NCBI RefSeq assembly: GCF_030551875.1
Contig: NZ_JAUOZU010000021.1
Coordinates: forward strand, 1-64,000
Length of the DNA: 64,000 bases
Origin: Fluviirhizobium alvei
Lineage (GTDB): Bacteria; Pseudomonadota; Alphaproteobacteria; Rhizobiales; Rhizobiaceae
Direction of reading: 5' to 3'
Each line of letters starts with the position of its first letter. Position 1 is the first letter of the stretch. Of the stretch, positions 1 through 8,103 are shown piece after piece. The position numbers and the translations under genes are program-made. The notes below the pieces were generated by a model. It did not search any database. It worked only from the letters and a program-made list of their open reading frames with translations, and was not told where the DNA came from.

Positions 1-290
1 GAGTCGTTCTTGGCTTCGACATGAAGACGAGCACGCGAATGGTGGTAGTAATAGGTCGGCGTTAGCGGGCCAGCAAGGTTCTTAAACTTCTTTTCGTAGC
101 GGAACTGGCCGCCGATCTTCAGGCAGGTTTCCGTGCCCGGGATGTAGAAGAAGCCGGTGCCGTAGGCATCGCAGACCTTGACATATTCCATGGGTTCCGG
201 CTCAGCAGCGACAACAGCGTCGGCAGCCTGAGCGCCAGAGACCACTGCCAGTGCAGCGGCGGAGCCGAGAAGAAGGCTCTTGATGTTCAT
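1..290 (-). CDS. Outer-membrane porin, Porin_2 family (5' part only)
   Basis: This is the N-terminal 96 residues of an outer-membrane porin; the rest lies beyond the left edge of the window. A Sec signal peptide ([20 protein letters not shown], cleaved after AQA) is followed by [20 protein letters not shown] and [11 protein letters not shown], which are typical of the rhizobial/Brucella Porin_2 family (Omp2/RopA relatives). The two cysteines (VCDAYG and TCLKIG) match a conserved pair in this family. The start is the ATG at 288-290, with a GGAGGTC-like ribosome site just upstream. The family forms trimeric beta-barrels for passive uptake of small solutes. Family assignment is confident, but which paralogue it is cannot be told from the fragment. 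Confidence 0.9.
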   Translation of the reverse strand, partial: MNIKSLLLGSAAALAVVSGAQAADAVVAAEPEPMEYVKVCDAYGTGFFYIPGTETCLKIGGQFRYEKKFKNLAGPLTPTYYYHHSRARLHVEAKND

Positions 291-847
291 GTGTGACCTC
301 CAGTCAACGTTTCAATTAGGCCCAGGTCTTTTCGCCAAGCGATCCCCTGCCCAGGGCCAATCTAAAGAAGCTGGAGACATTCCCCAAACTTCCGAGGCGA
401 TCTTATTCATGCGCCGTGGTTAGGCAACGCTTAAACAGTCCAATCGAGTTCGGCACCGCGTGGATCGAGGCTAAATGTTACCGAAAAGCCACAAATCTGA
501 TGGCGCGCCTGTTCCGGAACGATCCGCTTTTGGCGCATATTTACAATCTGTTAACTCCTGAGCAGCGGATAAGCGCCTGTTTTTCAGTTCCCGCATATCA
601 AGGACACAGAGGAACAAGATCACGACCTGAGGCGATTTCGTCGGCACCAGAATCGATTCGATTGGCCGCTTGCCCCGTTCGCCCGAACGACATGGCGCAG
701 TCATTATAGAATGAATCATCTTCCGACACGCTCTCCAGCGCCCATGGCAGGGCGAAAACGATAAAATGCACCCCTGCCCCGGAAAACGCGCCAATCTTTC
801 GAAAAACACTTGATATCATTTGAAAGCTTGTCTATCCCCACCGCAAC
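291..847. other. Intergenic region, no gene seen
   Basis: This 557-base gap must contain the promoter of the leftward porin gene. Open frames in it on both strands (for example 416-709 plus and 471-809 minus) overlap one another, lack good ribosome sites and encode nothing recognisable. I see no RNA gene or repeat in it. Confidence 0.6.
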
Positions 848-937
848 GGAGAGGTGGCCGAGTGGTCGAAGGCGCTCCCCTGCTAAGGGAGTATACCCGG
901 AAGGGTATCGTGGGTTCGAATCCCATCTTCTCCGCCA
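848..937 (+). tRNA. tRNA-Ser (anticodon GCU)
   Basis: A 90-nt tRNA with the long variable arm of class II tRNAs. The acceptor stem GGAGAGG pairs with CTTCTCC with one G-U pair, followed by discriminator G and an encoded CCA. The anticodon arm CTCCC-CTGCTAA-GGGAG gives anticodon GCT, which decodes AGC/AGU serine. The variable arm is TATACCCGGAAGGGTA and the T arm is GTGGG-TTCGAAT-CCCAT. All stems pair. No integrase or attachment-site duplication is seen next to it. Confidence 0.97.
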
Positions 938-1225
938 TTGTTGCTTTCATTCAGCCGCCACACGAATGCTGGATGCGGGCTCCGTGCTCAACCGGGTCTT
1001 CTAGCGGAAAAAGTTCTCCTTGTTCTGATGCTCCCGTCTTTTTCGCGTCGCTGAAATGCTGTCGTCCCTCACGACAGCTATTCCCTCGTTGTCATTGACT
1101 TTGCCGGCTAGCGCTCGATAATCCCACGCCTGTTCGGTCGTTGCACGGGCCTTTGAGCCACATTGCCTTCCGATGCCTGTACATCCTTTTGACACGATTG
1201 TTCGCAACATATCACGGAGATCGGC

Positions 1226-1810
1226 ATGGGCCGCGAGGCGCTTGTTCATGCGGAGGTCGGGACCCACGAAACGGGTGAGGTCAAGGCCCTGCTCGAAGCG
1301 CAGGAACTCATCTTGCGCGGCGAGATTCGGCGTCGTTTCCCCCGATCGATGGTGGGCGATCTCAGCGTGGATGGGCCGGTGCTTCGCTTTTCCTGCAAGG
1401 GCGAATCCATAGCACTGCATCTCGGGCCTGAGGCCGCGCAAGCCTGGGCAAAAGCGATTGCCACACCGCCGCCCAGCCTCCGGGCCAAACTCGGACTCGA
1501 CAAGGGCGCAAAGGCACTGCTGATCGGCATCCCGGATGATCCAGCACTGTCAGAGGCGCTCGACGGTGCATTGGTCGATAGTCGAGAGGTGGCCGCAATG
1601 GCCATTGCCCGCATCGACACGCATTCCGATCTGATCAATGCGCTGGAAACCTGCGCTTCGCTACCGCTCTGGACCATCTATCCCAAGGGAAAAGCGGTTC
1701 CGTTCGGCGATTCCGCCATCCGATCAGCTCTGCGTGCGGCAGGTTGGCGCGACAGCAAGACCTGCGCTGTCTCCGAGCGACTGACTGCGACCCGATACAA
1801 CCGGGTCTGA
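1226..1810 (+). CDS. DUF3052-like conserved hypothetical protein
   Basis: A 194-residue soluble protein. The C-terminal half (from about residue 90: AKLGLDKGAKALLIGIP, a middle aspartate/histidine-rich helix, then LPLWTIYPKG and a closing GWRDSKTCAVSERLTATRYN) follows the pattern of DUF3052 proteins, which have a LG-IKPG opening, a WPK motif and a closing VDVKVCAVDE-WSGLKF block. The N-terminal 80 residues (GTHETGEVKALLEAQELILRG) form a separate small domain. Their function is unknown. The start ATG is preceded by GGAG at 7-8 bases. It is convergent with ugd. Existence is confident; the domain match is by eye. Confidence 0.75.
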   Translation: MGREALVHAEVGTHETGEVKALLEAQELILRGEIRRRFPRSMVGDLSVDGPVLRFSCKGESIALHLGPEAAQAWAKAIATPPPSLRAKLGLDKGAKALLIGIPDDPALSEALDGALVDSREVAAMAIARIDTHSDLINALETCASLPLWTIYPKGKAVPFGDSAIRSALRAAGWRDSKTCAVSERLTATRYNRV

Positions 1811-1965
1811 TTTCCAGCCATCCTATGCAGAATTTGTCCAGGCCGCTGCCAATCTCGCGGAGAGGATGCCGGCGCCGCTCTTCGAAACGGATGGGAGCGG
1901 TGACTGTTAGCGATGGCGAACCAGCGCCCAACCCCGGAAACTCCTCGGCACCGCAATCGAATCAA

Positions 1966-3273
1966 TCAATCGCGGTGGCCGATGCTCGAATAGCGGATGC
2001 CGTGGCGAACGACTTCATCGCGGCGGTAGATGTTGCGCAGGTCAATCATCACCGGATCGTTCATCAGGGCACGGATGCGGCTGAGATCAAGGGCGCGGAA
2101 CTGGTTCCATTCCGTGACGATCACCAGCGCATCGGCCGATTCGGCCACCTCATATTCCCCGGCCACCAGTTCGATTCCGGACATGATCCTCCGGGCATAA
2201 TCCATGGCCTTGGGATCATAACCGCGCACCGTCGCGCCGGCATCGACAAGGCCGCGGACGATATCGATGGCCGGGCTGTCGCGCATGTCGTCGGTGTTCG
2301 GCTTGAAGGCGAGGCCGAGCAGGCCAACCACCTTGCCACGCACATCGCCACCCATCGCATCGACGATCTTGCGGACCATCGCGAGCTTGCGCTCGTCATT
2401 GATGGCGATCGTGGTCTCAACCAGCCGCATGCCGGCGCCGAATTCCTGTGCGGTCTTGACCAGCGCCAGCGTATCCTTCGGAAAACAGGAGCCGCCGTAA
2501 CCCGGCCCGGCATCGAGAAATTTTGCGCCGATGCGGCTGTCGAGACCGATGCCGCGCGAGACATCCTGGATGTCGGCACCCGATTTTTCGCAGAGATCGG
2601 CAACCTCGTTGATGAAGGTGATCTTCATGGCGAGAAAGGCGTTGGAGGCATATTTCACCAGTTCGGCCGTGCGGCGGCTGGTAAAAAGCAGCGGCGCCTG
2701 GTTGAGCGACAGTGGCCGGTAGAGTTCCGACATCACGGTGCGGGCGCGATCATCCTCGAGCCCGACCACAATTCGATCCGGCCGCTTGAAATCGTCGATG
2801 GCAGCGCCTTCGCGCAGGAATTCCGGGTTGGAGACGACGGCGATATCGGCCTTGGGGTTTTCCTCGCGGATGATTTTCTCCACCTCATCGCCGGTGCCGA
2901 CCGGTACGGTCGACTTGGTGACGATGACGGTGAAGCCTTCGAGAGAACCGGCAATCTCGCGCGCGGCGGCATAGACATAGGTGAGATCGGCGTGCCCGAC
3001 GCCGTGCTGCGATGGCGTGCCGACTGCAATGAACACCGCATCGCATTCGCGCACGGCTGTTGCGATATCGGTGGAGAAGGACAGCCGACCCGCCTCGGTA
3101 TTGTAACGGACGAGATCATCAAGGCCCGGCTCGTAGATCGGGATCTCGCCCCGGCGCAGCGCCTCGATGCGCGTGGGGTCGCGATCGAGACAAATGACAC
3201 GATGGCCGAAATCGGCAAGGCAGACGCCCGTAACCAGACCGACATAACCAGACCCGACCATTGCAATATTCAT
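1966..3273 (-). CDS. ugd: UDP-glucose 6-dehydrogenase
   Basis: Oxidises UDP-glucose to UDP-glucuronate with two NAD+, supplying precursors for exopolysaccharide, capsule or LPS; in rhizobia the enzyme is known as RkpK/ExoY5. The 435-residue protein has full family length. It has an N-terminal Rossmann motif GSGYVG (7-12), the central helix ELVKYASNAFLAMKITFINE, and the catalytic cysteine C263 in GYGGSCFPKDT, followed by the C-terminal NAD-type domain (LGLAFKPNTDDMRDSPA). The start ATG is preceded by AGGGAGCAGTC. It is a single gene, with a TetR gene divergent upstream. The function call is very secure; the polymer served is not visible here. Confidence 0.95.
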   Translation of the reverse strand: MNIAMVGSGYVGLVTGVCLADFGHRVICLDRDPTRIEALRRGEIPIYEPGLDDLVRYNTEAGRLSFSTDIATAVRECDAVFIAVGTPSQHGVGHADLTYVYAAAREIAGSLEGFTVIVTKSTVPVGTGDEVEKIIREENPKADIAVVSNPEFLREGAAIDDFKRPDRIVVGLEDDRARTVMSELYRPLSLNQAPLLFTSRRTAELVKYASNAFLAMKITFINEVADLCEKSGADIQDVSRGIGLDSRIGAKFLDAGPGYGGSCFPKDTLALVKTAQEFGAGMRLVETTIAINDERKLAMVRKIVDAMGGDVRGKVVGLLGLAFKPNTDDMRDSPAIDIVRGLVDAGATVRGYDPKAMDYARRIMSGIELVAGEYEVAESADALVIVTEWNQFRALDLSRIRALMNDPVMIDLRNIYRRDEVVRHGIRYSSIGHRD

Positions 3274-3548
3274 GACTGCTCCCTACCGGACCGCGCCCGC
3301 TCCGCCCCGGGTTAAAGCGCCGCTCAGACCGCCCGCGATTCGGGCGCATCTTCATTCATAGCGAACTACTATAGCTTCTGTGACAGCTGTTTGGTCGGTG
3401 GGTTGTTTTTCCAATGGTTGTGGAAAAGCGGGAAAGTTGCCTTTATTTACATGCGGATTTGCTAATTTACATTTCCGGGATGGAGGATCATTTGCATTTT
3501 TCTGATTTCATGTCAGATATCCGCATGGCAAAGACACACGGATCCCTC

Positions 3549-4211
3549 ATGCAAACTGCAACCTCACGGCGCAACCTGCCTGCAGAAGAGCGGCGTCGCA
3601 CAATGCTTCTCGCAGCGCTCGATCTGTTTTCCGAACGCGGACTGGCGATCACGGTGCAGCAGCTGGCCGACCGGGTGAAGGTGACGCAGCCGCTGGTGCA
3701 CCGCTATTTCCCGACCAAGTCCGACCTGATCGAGGCGATTCTCGAGCTCATTCAGCGGGGACACTGGCAGCCCGAATGGGGTGAAAGGCTTGCCGAACGT
3801 GACCGCCCGCTCGCGGAGCGGCTGCAGGAGTTTTACGCCAGCTATCTGCCGGCTATCTATCGGATCCAGTGGTATCGCGGCTTTCTTTTCGCGGCGCTTG
3901 ACGATTCCGGCTTTGCCCAGACCTACCTGGAGCAGTTCCATTCGGAAATCCTCGTTACGATCGCCGAGGAACTGCGCGCGAACTTCGGCTACCCCTCGCT
4001 TGCCGAGGTTGGCCTGTTCGAGCGCGAAACCGAAATGATCTACGCCATGCATTCGACGGCGATCTTCATCGGCCTGCGCCGCTATGTCTATGAAACGCCG
4101 GTGATCAAGGATGTGGCGCCGGTGATCCGCGACCAGATCCGCGCCACGCTGTTCCTGGCGCCGGAGGTGCTGGAAGAGCTGATGCCGGGCAAGAAACGCC
4201 TGGCCGGCTGA
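3549..4211 (+). CDS. TetR/AcrR family transcriptional regulator
   Basis: A one-component repressor-type protein of about 220 residues. The N-terminal helix-turn-helix (RRRTMLLAALDLFSERG, then ITVQQLADRVKVTQPLVHRYFPTKSDL) is the textbook TetR DNA-binding domain; the C-terminal ligand domain is not recognisable. The start is uncertain. In-frame ATGs lie at 3480, 3525 and 3549, and the conserved domain begins about 12 residues after the last, which I chose. It is convergent with an EamA exporter whose stop is 5 bases away, so the exporter is a plausible but unproven target. The effector is unknown. Confidence 0.88.
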   Translation: MQTATSRRNLPAEERRRTMLLAALDLFSERGLAITVQQLADRVKVTQPLVHRYFPTKSDLIEAILELIQRGHWQPEWGERLAERDRPLAERLQEFYASYLPAIYRIQWYRGFLFAALDDSGFAQTYLEQFHSEILVTIAEELRANFGYPSLAEVGLFERETEMIYAMHSTAIFIGLRRYVYETPVIKDVAPVIRDQIRATLFLAPEVLEELMPGKKRLAG

Positions 4212-4216
4212 ACGCC

Positions 4217-5113
4217 TCACGCAGAAGGCTTCTGCCTTTCATCCACCATCGTAAGCGTGCGCCGTTCACCGATGAGAATGATGGCACCCGCCGACATGAT
4301 GAGACCGGCACCGACGAAGACCGATTGTTCGGGAATATCGCCCCAGATCAGATAGCCGAGCACAAACGCCCAGACGAGCGAGGAATATTCGAACGGCGCC
4401 AGGATGGAGACCGGTGCCCGCCGCATGCCTTCGAACATCAGGAATTGCGCAAGCCCCGCATAGATGCCGGTTCCGGCCATGATGGCGATGTTGACAAACG
4501 AGGTCGGCGTCCAGAACCAGGGCATGGCAAGGCCGGTGAAGACGATGAAAAAGCCGCTCGAGATTGCCATCTGCACCAGGCTGCGCTCCTTCATCGCCGT
4601 TCGCCGCATGAGAACTGTCGACGCCGCCCAGAACAGAGCCGCAAGCAGCGCCAGATTGACCGGCATCGACAGCGTCAGCCCCTTGTCGAACGGATCGGCG
4701 GCCACCAGCACGCCGGCAAAGCCGGTCGCCACCGCCAGCCAGCGGATCGGCGGCACTTTCTCACCCAGCAGCGGTGCAGCCATCAGCGTCACGAGAATCG
4801 GCGAGGCATAATAGATGGTGGTGAGTTCGGCGAGGCCGAGGCTGCGCGAGGCCGAATAGAAGGAAAGCCAGGCGCTGAGCAGCAGGATGTTGCGCAGGAA
4901 CATCGGCTTCAGCACCGGCGACGCAGCCATGTCGGCGAGAAGCTTCGGCTTGCCGACGATAAGGCTCAAAAGGAAAATCACCACCGACCGGATGAACAGG
5001 ATCTGCACCACCGGTAGCGTTTCGACCAGCCATTTGACCGAGGCATCCTGCAGGGTGAAGAGAAAATAGGAAAAGACCGTCAGGAGAACACCCGACAGCA
5101 TGGATTTGGGCAT
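4217..5113 (-). CDS. EamA/DMT-family transporter
   Basis: An inner-membrane permease of 298 residues with about ten hydrophobic helices arranged as two EamA repeats. The second repeat contains LAPFEYSSLVWAFVLGYLIWGD, the signature of the RhaT/S-adenosylmethionine-uptake-like branch. I chose the ATG at 5111-5113 because GGAG lies 7 bases upstream and the first helix (GVLLTVFSYFLFTLQD) begins right after it; the longer frame to 5203 adds an arginine-rich stretch unlike the family. It is divergent from the iolG-like gene. The substrate cannot be read from sequence. It is related to the EamA protein at 62761-63696. Confidence 0.88.
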   Translation of the reverse strand: MPKSMLSGVLLTVFSYFLFTLQDASVKWLVETLPVVQILFIRSVVIFLLSLIVGKPKLLADMAASPVLKPMFLRNILLLSAWLSFYSASRSLGLAELTTIYYASPILVTLMAAPLLGEKVPPIRWLAVATGFAGVLVAADPFDKGLTLSMPVNLALLAALFWAASTVLMRRTAMKERSLVQMAISSGFFIVFTGLAMPWFWTPTSFVNIAIMAGTGIYAGLAQFLMFEGMRRAPVSILAPFEYSSLVWAFVLGYLIWGDIPEQSVFVGAGLIMSAGAIILIGERRTLTMVDERQKPSA

Positions 5114-5260
5114 GGTAGGACTCCGACCGGACCGCGAACGCGGCCGGAATCTGATAGCATGCGCAATGACGGTTGACCACGCCATTGCCGGGAACTTTGC
5201 CACCGCCAGCGCGTTATCGAAGTCTCGCCTGCAACAAATGGAATGGCACTGGCAATTTCG

Positions 5261-5296
5261 GAATAAAAATACTATTCATGAATTCAAAGAACATTC
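5261..5296. promoter_or_regulatory. Two operator-like inverted repeats upstream of iolG-like gene
   Basis: Two 17-bp sites with the form GAAT-N9-ATTC lie at 5261-5277 and 5280-5296, centres 19 bp apart. A weaker half-match (GAAT-N9-AATT) occurs at 5241-5257. They sit 50-85 bases upstream of the dehydrogenase start in the divergent promoter region. A GAAT/ATTC inverted repeat is reminiscent of sites for RpiR-family inositol repressors (IolR); that link is inference. Confidence 0.5.
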
Positions 5297-5345
5297 ATTC
5301 CAAAAAGCCGGCACCGACCGGCTCCACCATCGAAGGGAGAACATC

Positions 5346-6335
5346 ATGACGGTTCGTTTTGCGGTATTGGGTGCTGGCCGGATCGGCAAGGTCCATGCGA
5401 AGGCGGTGTCCGGCGATCCGGATGCGACGCTGGTGGCGGTGGCCGATGCAATGGCCGAATCCGCCGAAGCGCTTGCCGCCCGCTATGGCGCCGAAGTGCG
5501 CTCGATCAGCCAGGTGGAAGCCTCCAACGATATCGATGCCGTCGTCATCTGCACGCCCACCGATACGCATGCCGATCTGATCGAGCGCTTCGCCCGCGCC
5601 GGCAAGGCGATCTTCTGCGAAAAGCCGGTCGATCTCGATGCCGAACGGGTAAAAGCCTGCCTGAAGGTGGTGGAGGAAACCGGCGCCCGGCTGATGGTGG
5701 GTTTCAACCGCCGGTTCGACCCGCATTTCATGGCCGTCAAACGCGCCATCGATGACGGCCGTATCGGTGCGGTGGAGATGGTGACGATCACCTCGCGCGA
5801 TCCGGGTGCGCCGCCGGTCGATTACATCAAGCGGTCGGGCGGTATTTTCCGCGACATGACCATCCATGATTTCGATATGGCCCGCTTCCTGCTCGGCGAA
5901 GAGATCCGTTCGGTCTCGGCCCATGCCGCCGTGCTCATCGACCCGGCGATCGGCGAGGCCGGCGATTTCGATTCGGTGACGGTCATTCTCGAAACCGCGT
6001 CCGGCAAGCAGGCGGTGATTTCCAATTCCCGCCGCGCCACCTATGGCTACGACCAGCGCATCGAGGTGCATGGATCGGCGGGCGTGGTGGCGGCGGAAAA
6101 CCAGCGCGCCGTCTCGATCGAGATCGCCAATGCCGATGGCTATACGCGGCCGCCGCTGCATGATTTCTTCATGACCCGCTATACCGAAGCCTATGCCAAC
6201 GAAATCACCGCCTTCATTGCCGCGATCGAGGAAGGCGCCCCGATCAGCCCGACGGGTGCCGATGGCCTCGCCGCCCTACAACTCGCCAATGCGGCACTTG
6301 AAAGCGCCACCACCGGCAAGCGGGTGGTTCTGTAA
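5346..6335 (+). CDS. iolG: Inositol 2-dehydrogenase-like Gfo/Idh/MocA oxidoreductase
   Basis: An NAD-dependent sugar/polyol dehydrogenase, 329 residues. The Rossmann motif is GAGRIG (9-14). The catalytic EKP lysine is K93 in FCEKPVDLD, and the DxxxH pair is D170/H174 in RDMTIHDFDMARFL, matching the inositol dehydrogenase arrangement (Lys/Asp/His). The likely reaction is myo-inositol to 2-keto-myo-inositol. The start ATG is preceded by GAAGGGAGAACATC; an upstream in-frame extension to 5100 is non-coding in character. No other iol genes are adjacent, so related substrates such as scyllo-inositol remain possible. A strong terminator follows. Confidence 0.82.
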   Translation: MTVRFAVLGAGRIGKVHAKAVSGDPDATLVAVADAMAESAEALAARYGAEVRSISQVEASNDIDAVVICTPTDTHADLIERFARAGKAIFCEKPVDLDAERVKACLKVVEETGARLMVGFNRRFDPHFMAVKRAIDDGRIGAVEMVTITSRDPGAPPVDYIKRSGGIFRDMTIHDFDMARFLLGEEIRSVSAHAAVLIDPAIGEAGDFDSVTVILETASGKQAVISNSRRATYGYDQRIEVHGSAGVVAAENQRAVSIEIANADGYTRPPLHDFFMTRYTEAYANEITAFIAAIEEGAPISPTGADGLAALQLANAALESATTGKRVVL

Positions 6336-6350
6336 GGATTTTTGCGACGG

Positions 6351-6380
6351 ACGCCAGCCATGATTGGCTGGCGTTTGTTA
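6351..6380 (+). terminator. Rho-independent terminator after iolG-like gene
   Basis: A perfect 10-bp stem (ACGCCAGCCA / TGGCTGGCGT) with a TGAT loop is followed by TTGTTATT, 15 bases after the stop codon. Confidence 0.8.
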
Positions 6381-6479
6381 TTGGGGGGGGGATGGACACC
6401 GGTGCGATAGGAGTTATTGCAAACCGAAACCACCGTCGCCTGATCTCGCTTCAAACCCATGCGATGGCGGACGAAATAG

Positions 6480-6671
6480 CTGGCTATTCTCGACGAATGG
6501 CTCGTCGCCTACAACACAAAACGCCCACATCAGGGCCGCAACATGGCCGGCCGCATGCCGCTCCAGGCATTCATAGAAGGGCTGAAAAAAGCCCGTCCTG
6601 CCACCGCAAAAACCGCAGGCAGAGGCGCTGAAAACAGCGCAGAAATCGGATTCAATTCAATCCGAAACTAG
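6480..6671 (+). pseudogene. C-terminal remnant of an IS481-type transposase
   Basis: A 63-codon open frame with no start codon encodes LAILDEWLVAYNTKRPHQ, then GRNMAGRMPLQAFIEGLKKA. The YN-x-x-RPHQGRNM-GR-P motif is the C-terminal end of DDE integrase-core transposases of the IS481/IS3 kind. A stop (TAG at 6477-6479) lies immediately upstream in frame and no catalytic DDE residues are present, so only the tail of the gene remains. It marks the left edge of an AT-rich accessory region, which suggests past insertion and decay. The exact IS family is a judgement from one short motif. Confidence 0.7.
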
Positions 6672-6740
6672 GGCCGCCTGAACCCGCTTTAAAGCGCAGC
6701 ATTGCCAGTGCGAATAACGTTTCTGGACATTTTGGCAATA

Positions 6741-6771
6741 AAAAAGGCGGAAACTGCATCAGTCTCCGCCA
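6741..6771 (-). terminator. Rho-independent terminator for the small membrane protein gene
   Basis: Read on the minus strand, GGCGGAGACT and AGTTTCCGCC form a stem-loop followed by six Ts. It lies 46 bases beyond the stop of the 71-residue membrane protein gene and supports that gene being real. Confidence 0.75.
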
Positions 6772-6816
6772 TAATTCATCACGACTGGAGGAGAAGTGAT
6801 GACATCACGCCGTTTG

Positions 6817-7032
6817 CTAGGCTTTCATTTCCAATGCGATTTCGGCATCTACTTTTCCTCTGATGAAGTTCTGCTTCATGAGCCACAGACCACCTGCCCA
6901 CAGGGCTGTTGCTATCAGGCTGGCGGTAACACCCAGCCAAAGCACATACCACCATGGTTCGCGCACATTCTTCTTGAGCGCTTCCTCGATCTTTCGATCC
7001 AGGAGTTTTTCAAAGTCCGGATTAAAGTCCAT
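6817..7032 (-). CDS. Small single-pass membrane protein, unknown
   Basis: A 71-residue protein that I do not recognise. It has a charged amphipathic N-terminal helix (about 1-22, FEKLLDRKIEEALKKNV) and one clear membrane span at about 27-53 (WWYVLWLGVTASLIATALWAGGLW), then a short charged tail. An AGGAGC ribosome site lies right before the ATG, and a good terminator lies downstream. It lies in the accessory island between the transposase remnant and a ribbon-helix-helix gene transcribed the other way. Nothing in the sequence identifies a partner or function. Confidence 0.6.
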   Translation of the reverse strand: MDFNPDFEKLLDRKIEEALKKNVREPWWYVLWLGVTASLIATALWAGGLWLMKQNFIRGKVDAEIALEMKA

Positions 7033-7253
7033 TTCATGCTCCTATTGCCCGCGTGTTCATCAGGGGGGCCTCCTGTTTCCTGCCAATTCGGCAGAAATTT
7101 TGAAAACCTATGCCATTTCATGGCTAGCTCCTTGCTGGTTAGGAAGTTTAAACTTGCCTGCATCTTTTGCAGGCAGTTCAATTTGGCACGCTATCGACCA
7201 AAGTGTCAATACGGTCGCCGCATGCTCCGTTAAGGATATTTGTCCGACAAAGG
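7033..7253. other. Intergenic region between divergent island genes
   Basis: This stretch separates the leftward membrane protein gene from the rightward RHH gene. A 60-codon minus-strand frame (7108-7290) overlaps the RHH promoter, has only a distant purine-rich site and no recognisable product, so I do not call it. Confidence 0.5.
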
Positions 7254-7282
7254 TTGACGCATTGCTCTTCTTGTGATAACTA
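7254..7282 (+). promoter_or_regulatory. Sigma70-type promoter for the RHH gene
   Basis: TTGACG at 7254-7259 and TAACTA at 7277-7282 are separated by 17 bases, about 50 bases upstream of the start codon. The segment just after it contains TGTGA...TCACA half sites (7273-7296), which could be an operator. Confidence 0.55.
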
Positions 7283-7332
7283 ATGTGCATTCACAATAGG
7301 TTTCCCTGAAATCCGGGGAAGGATGGAGATCA

Positions 7333-7623
7333 ATGGGCAACGTTTTGATTGAGCGTCAATCGGCAGACTTTAAGGAGATTGAGTCTCCCTTAAGGGCCGT
7401 ATCTGAGATTATATACCCAAGAGTATCTGTCAGGCTAACGGGAGATCTTGGTTCCGCAATGAAAGAGCTTCAGCATCACACTAACGCAACCTCACCCAGT
7501 GAAGTGATCAGGCGAGCGATTTTAATATATCATACGCTTGTGAAACAAAAATTAAAAGGTAACGAAGCTTTTATTGAGGTGGAAGAAAACGGAACTATAA
7601 AACGTGTTCCTATATTTCTTTGA
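7333..7623 (+). CDS. Ribbon-helix-helix DNA-binding protein
   Basis: A 96-residue protein. The middle part is a ribbon-helix-helix (CopG/Arc-like) fold: a beta strand RVSVRLTGDLGSAMKEL, then helices HHTNATSPSEVIRRAILIYHTL, with the strand-helix-S-P-S-E-VIRRA pattern typical of the family. The C-terminal segment (EAFIEVEENGTIKRVPIFL) is likely a beta hairpin. It probably regulates its own promoter; RHH proteins are often antitoxins or plasmid/phage regulators, but no toxin gene follows it. Codon use is AT-rich compared with the flanking chromosome. A terminator directly follows, so it is monocistronic. Confidence 0.75.
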   Translation: MGNVLIERQSADFKEIESPLRAVSEIIYPRVSVRLTGDLGSAMKELQHHTNATSPSEVIRRAILIYHTLVKQKLKGNEAFIEVEENGTIKRVPIFL

Positions 7624-7624
7624 A

Positions 7625-7653
7625 CAGGGGAGGCTTTGCCTCCCCATTTTTAT
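7625..7653 (+). terminator. Rho-independent terminator after RHH gene
   Basis: GGGGAGGC and GCCTCCCC form a stem with a TTT loop, followed by ATTTTTAT, a few bases after the stop codon. Confidence 0.8.
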
Positions 7654-8103
7654 GATTAATCAATTCAATTATCGAATGATTACATTTTTATTTCTTGGAA
7701 AAATATAGAAATCTCATTCATACTTTAAGTTTTTTCACAAGAAATATATTTCAATCGACCTATACTAAGATCTCCTCGATTGTTGAATTGCGCGAGGTTG
7801 TCTTATTACGTTTTTATCTCGATTAAAAAAAGAACGTATTTGATTAAAAGCATGTCGTCAATGTAGGGAATTCTATTGTTATCATTGAACTGGACGCCAC
7901 AAAGAGAACGCTAGACCGTCACTATATTCCTCAGTATATTATTTATTTTCAGGTCGCTTTATATACGCTCCATATTTCTATCATCGTCTATTTGATAGTT
8001 GTGATTTTTATATTTGATAAATTTCAATTGTAATATAATCATTAAAATTCGCTCTTGAACATACATCAGAGCTCCAAGGTAAAAAATCAAAATCGAGGAC
8101 GTC
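7654..8103. other. AT-rich intergenic region, no gene seen
   Basis: About 450 bases of strongly AT-rich sequence with no open frame of note on either strand. It holds the promoter and GAGGA ribosome site of the following gene. The composition contrasts sharply with the GC-rich chromosome on both sides and suggests horizontally acquired DNA. Confidence 0.6.

Noticed and set aside
416-709. 97-codon plus-strand frame left of the tRNA gene
   Set aside because: No ribosome site and no recognisable product; it overlaps competing frames on the other strand.
848-937. tRNA-Ser as an integration site for a genomic island
   Set aside because: No integrase gene and no duplicated tRNA 3' end was seen nearby; the accessory island at 6.5-8.9 kb is 5.5 kb away with normal genes between.
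1744-3315. 523-codon plus-strand frame opposite ugd
   Set aside because: Antisense to a complete UDP-glucose dehydrogenase with all active-site motifs.
7108-7290. 60-codon minus-strand frame in the accessory island
   Set aside because: It overlaps the RHH promoter, its nearest purine-rich site is too far from the ATG, and the product is unrecognisable.
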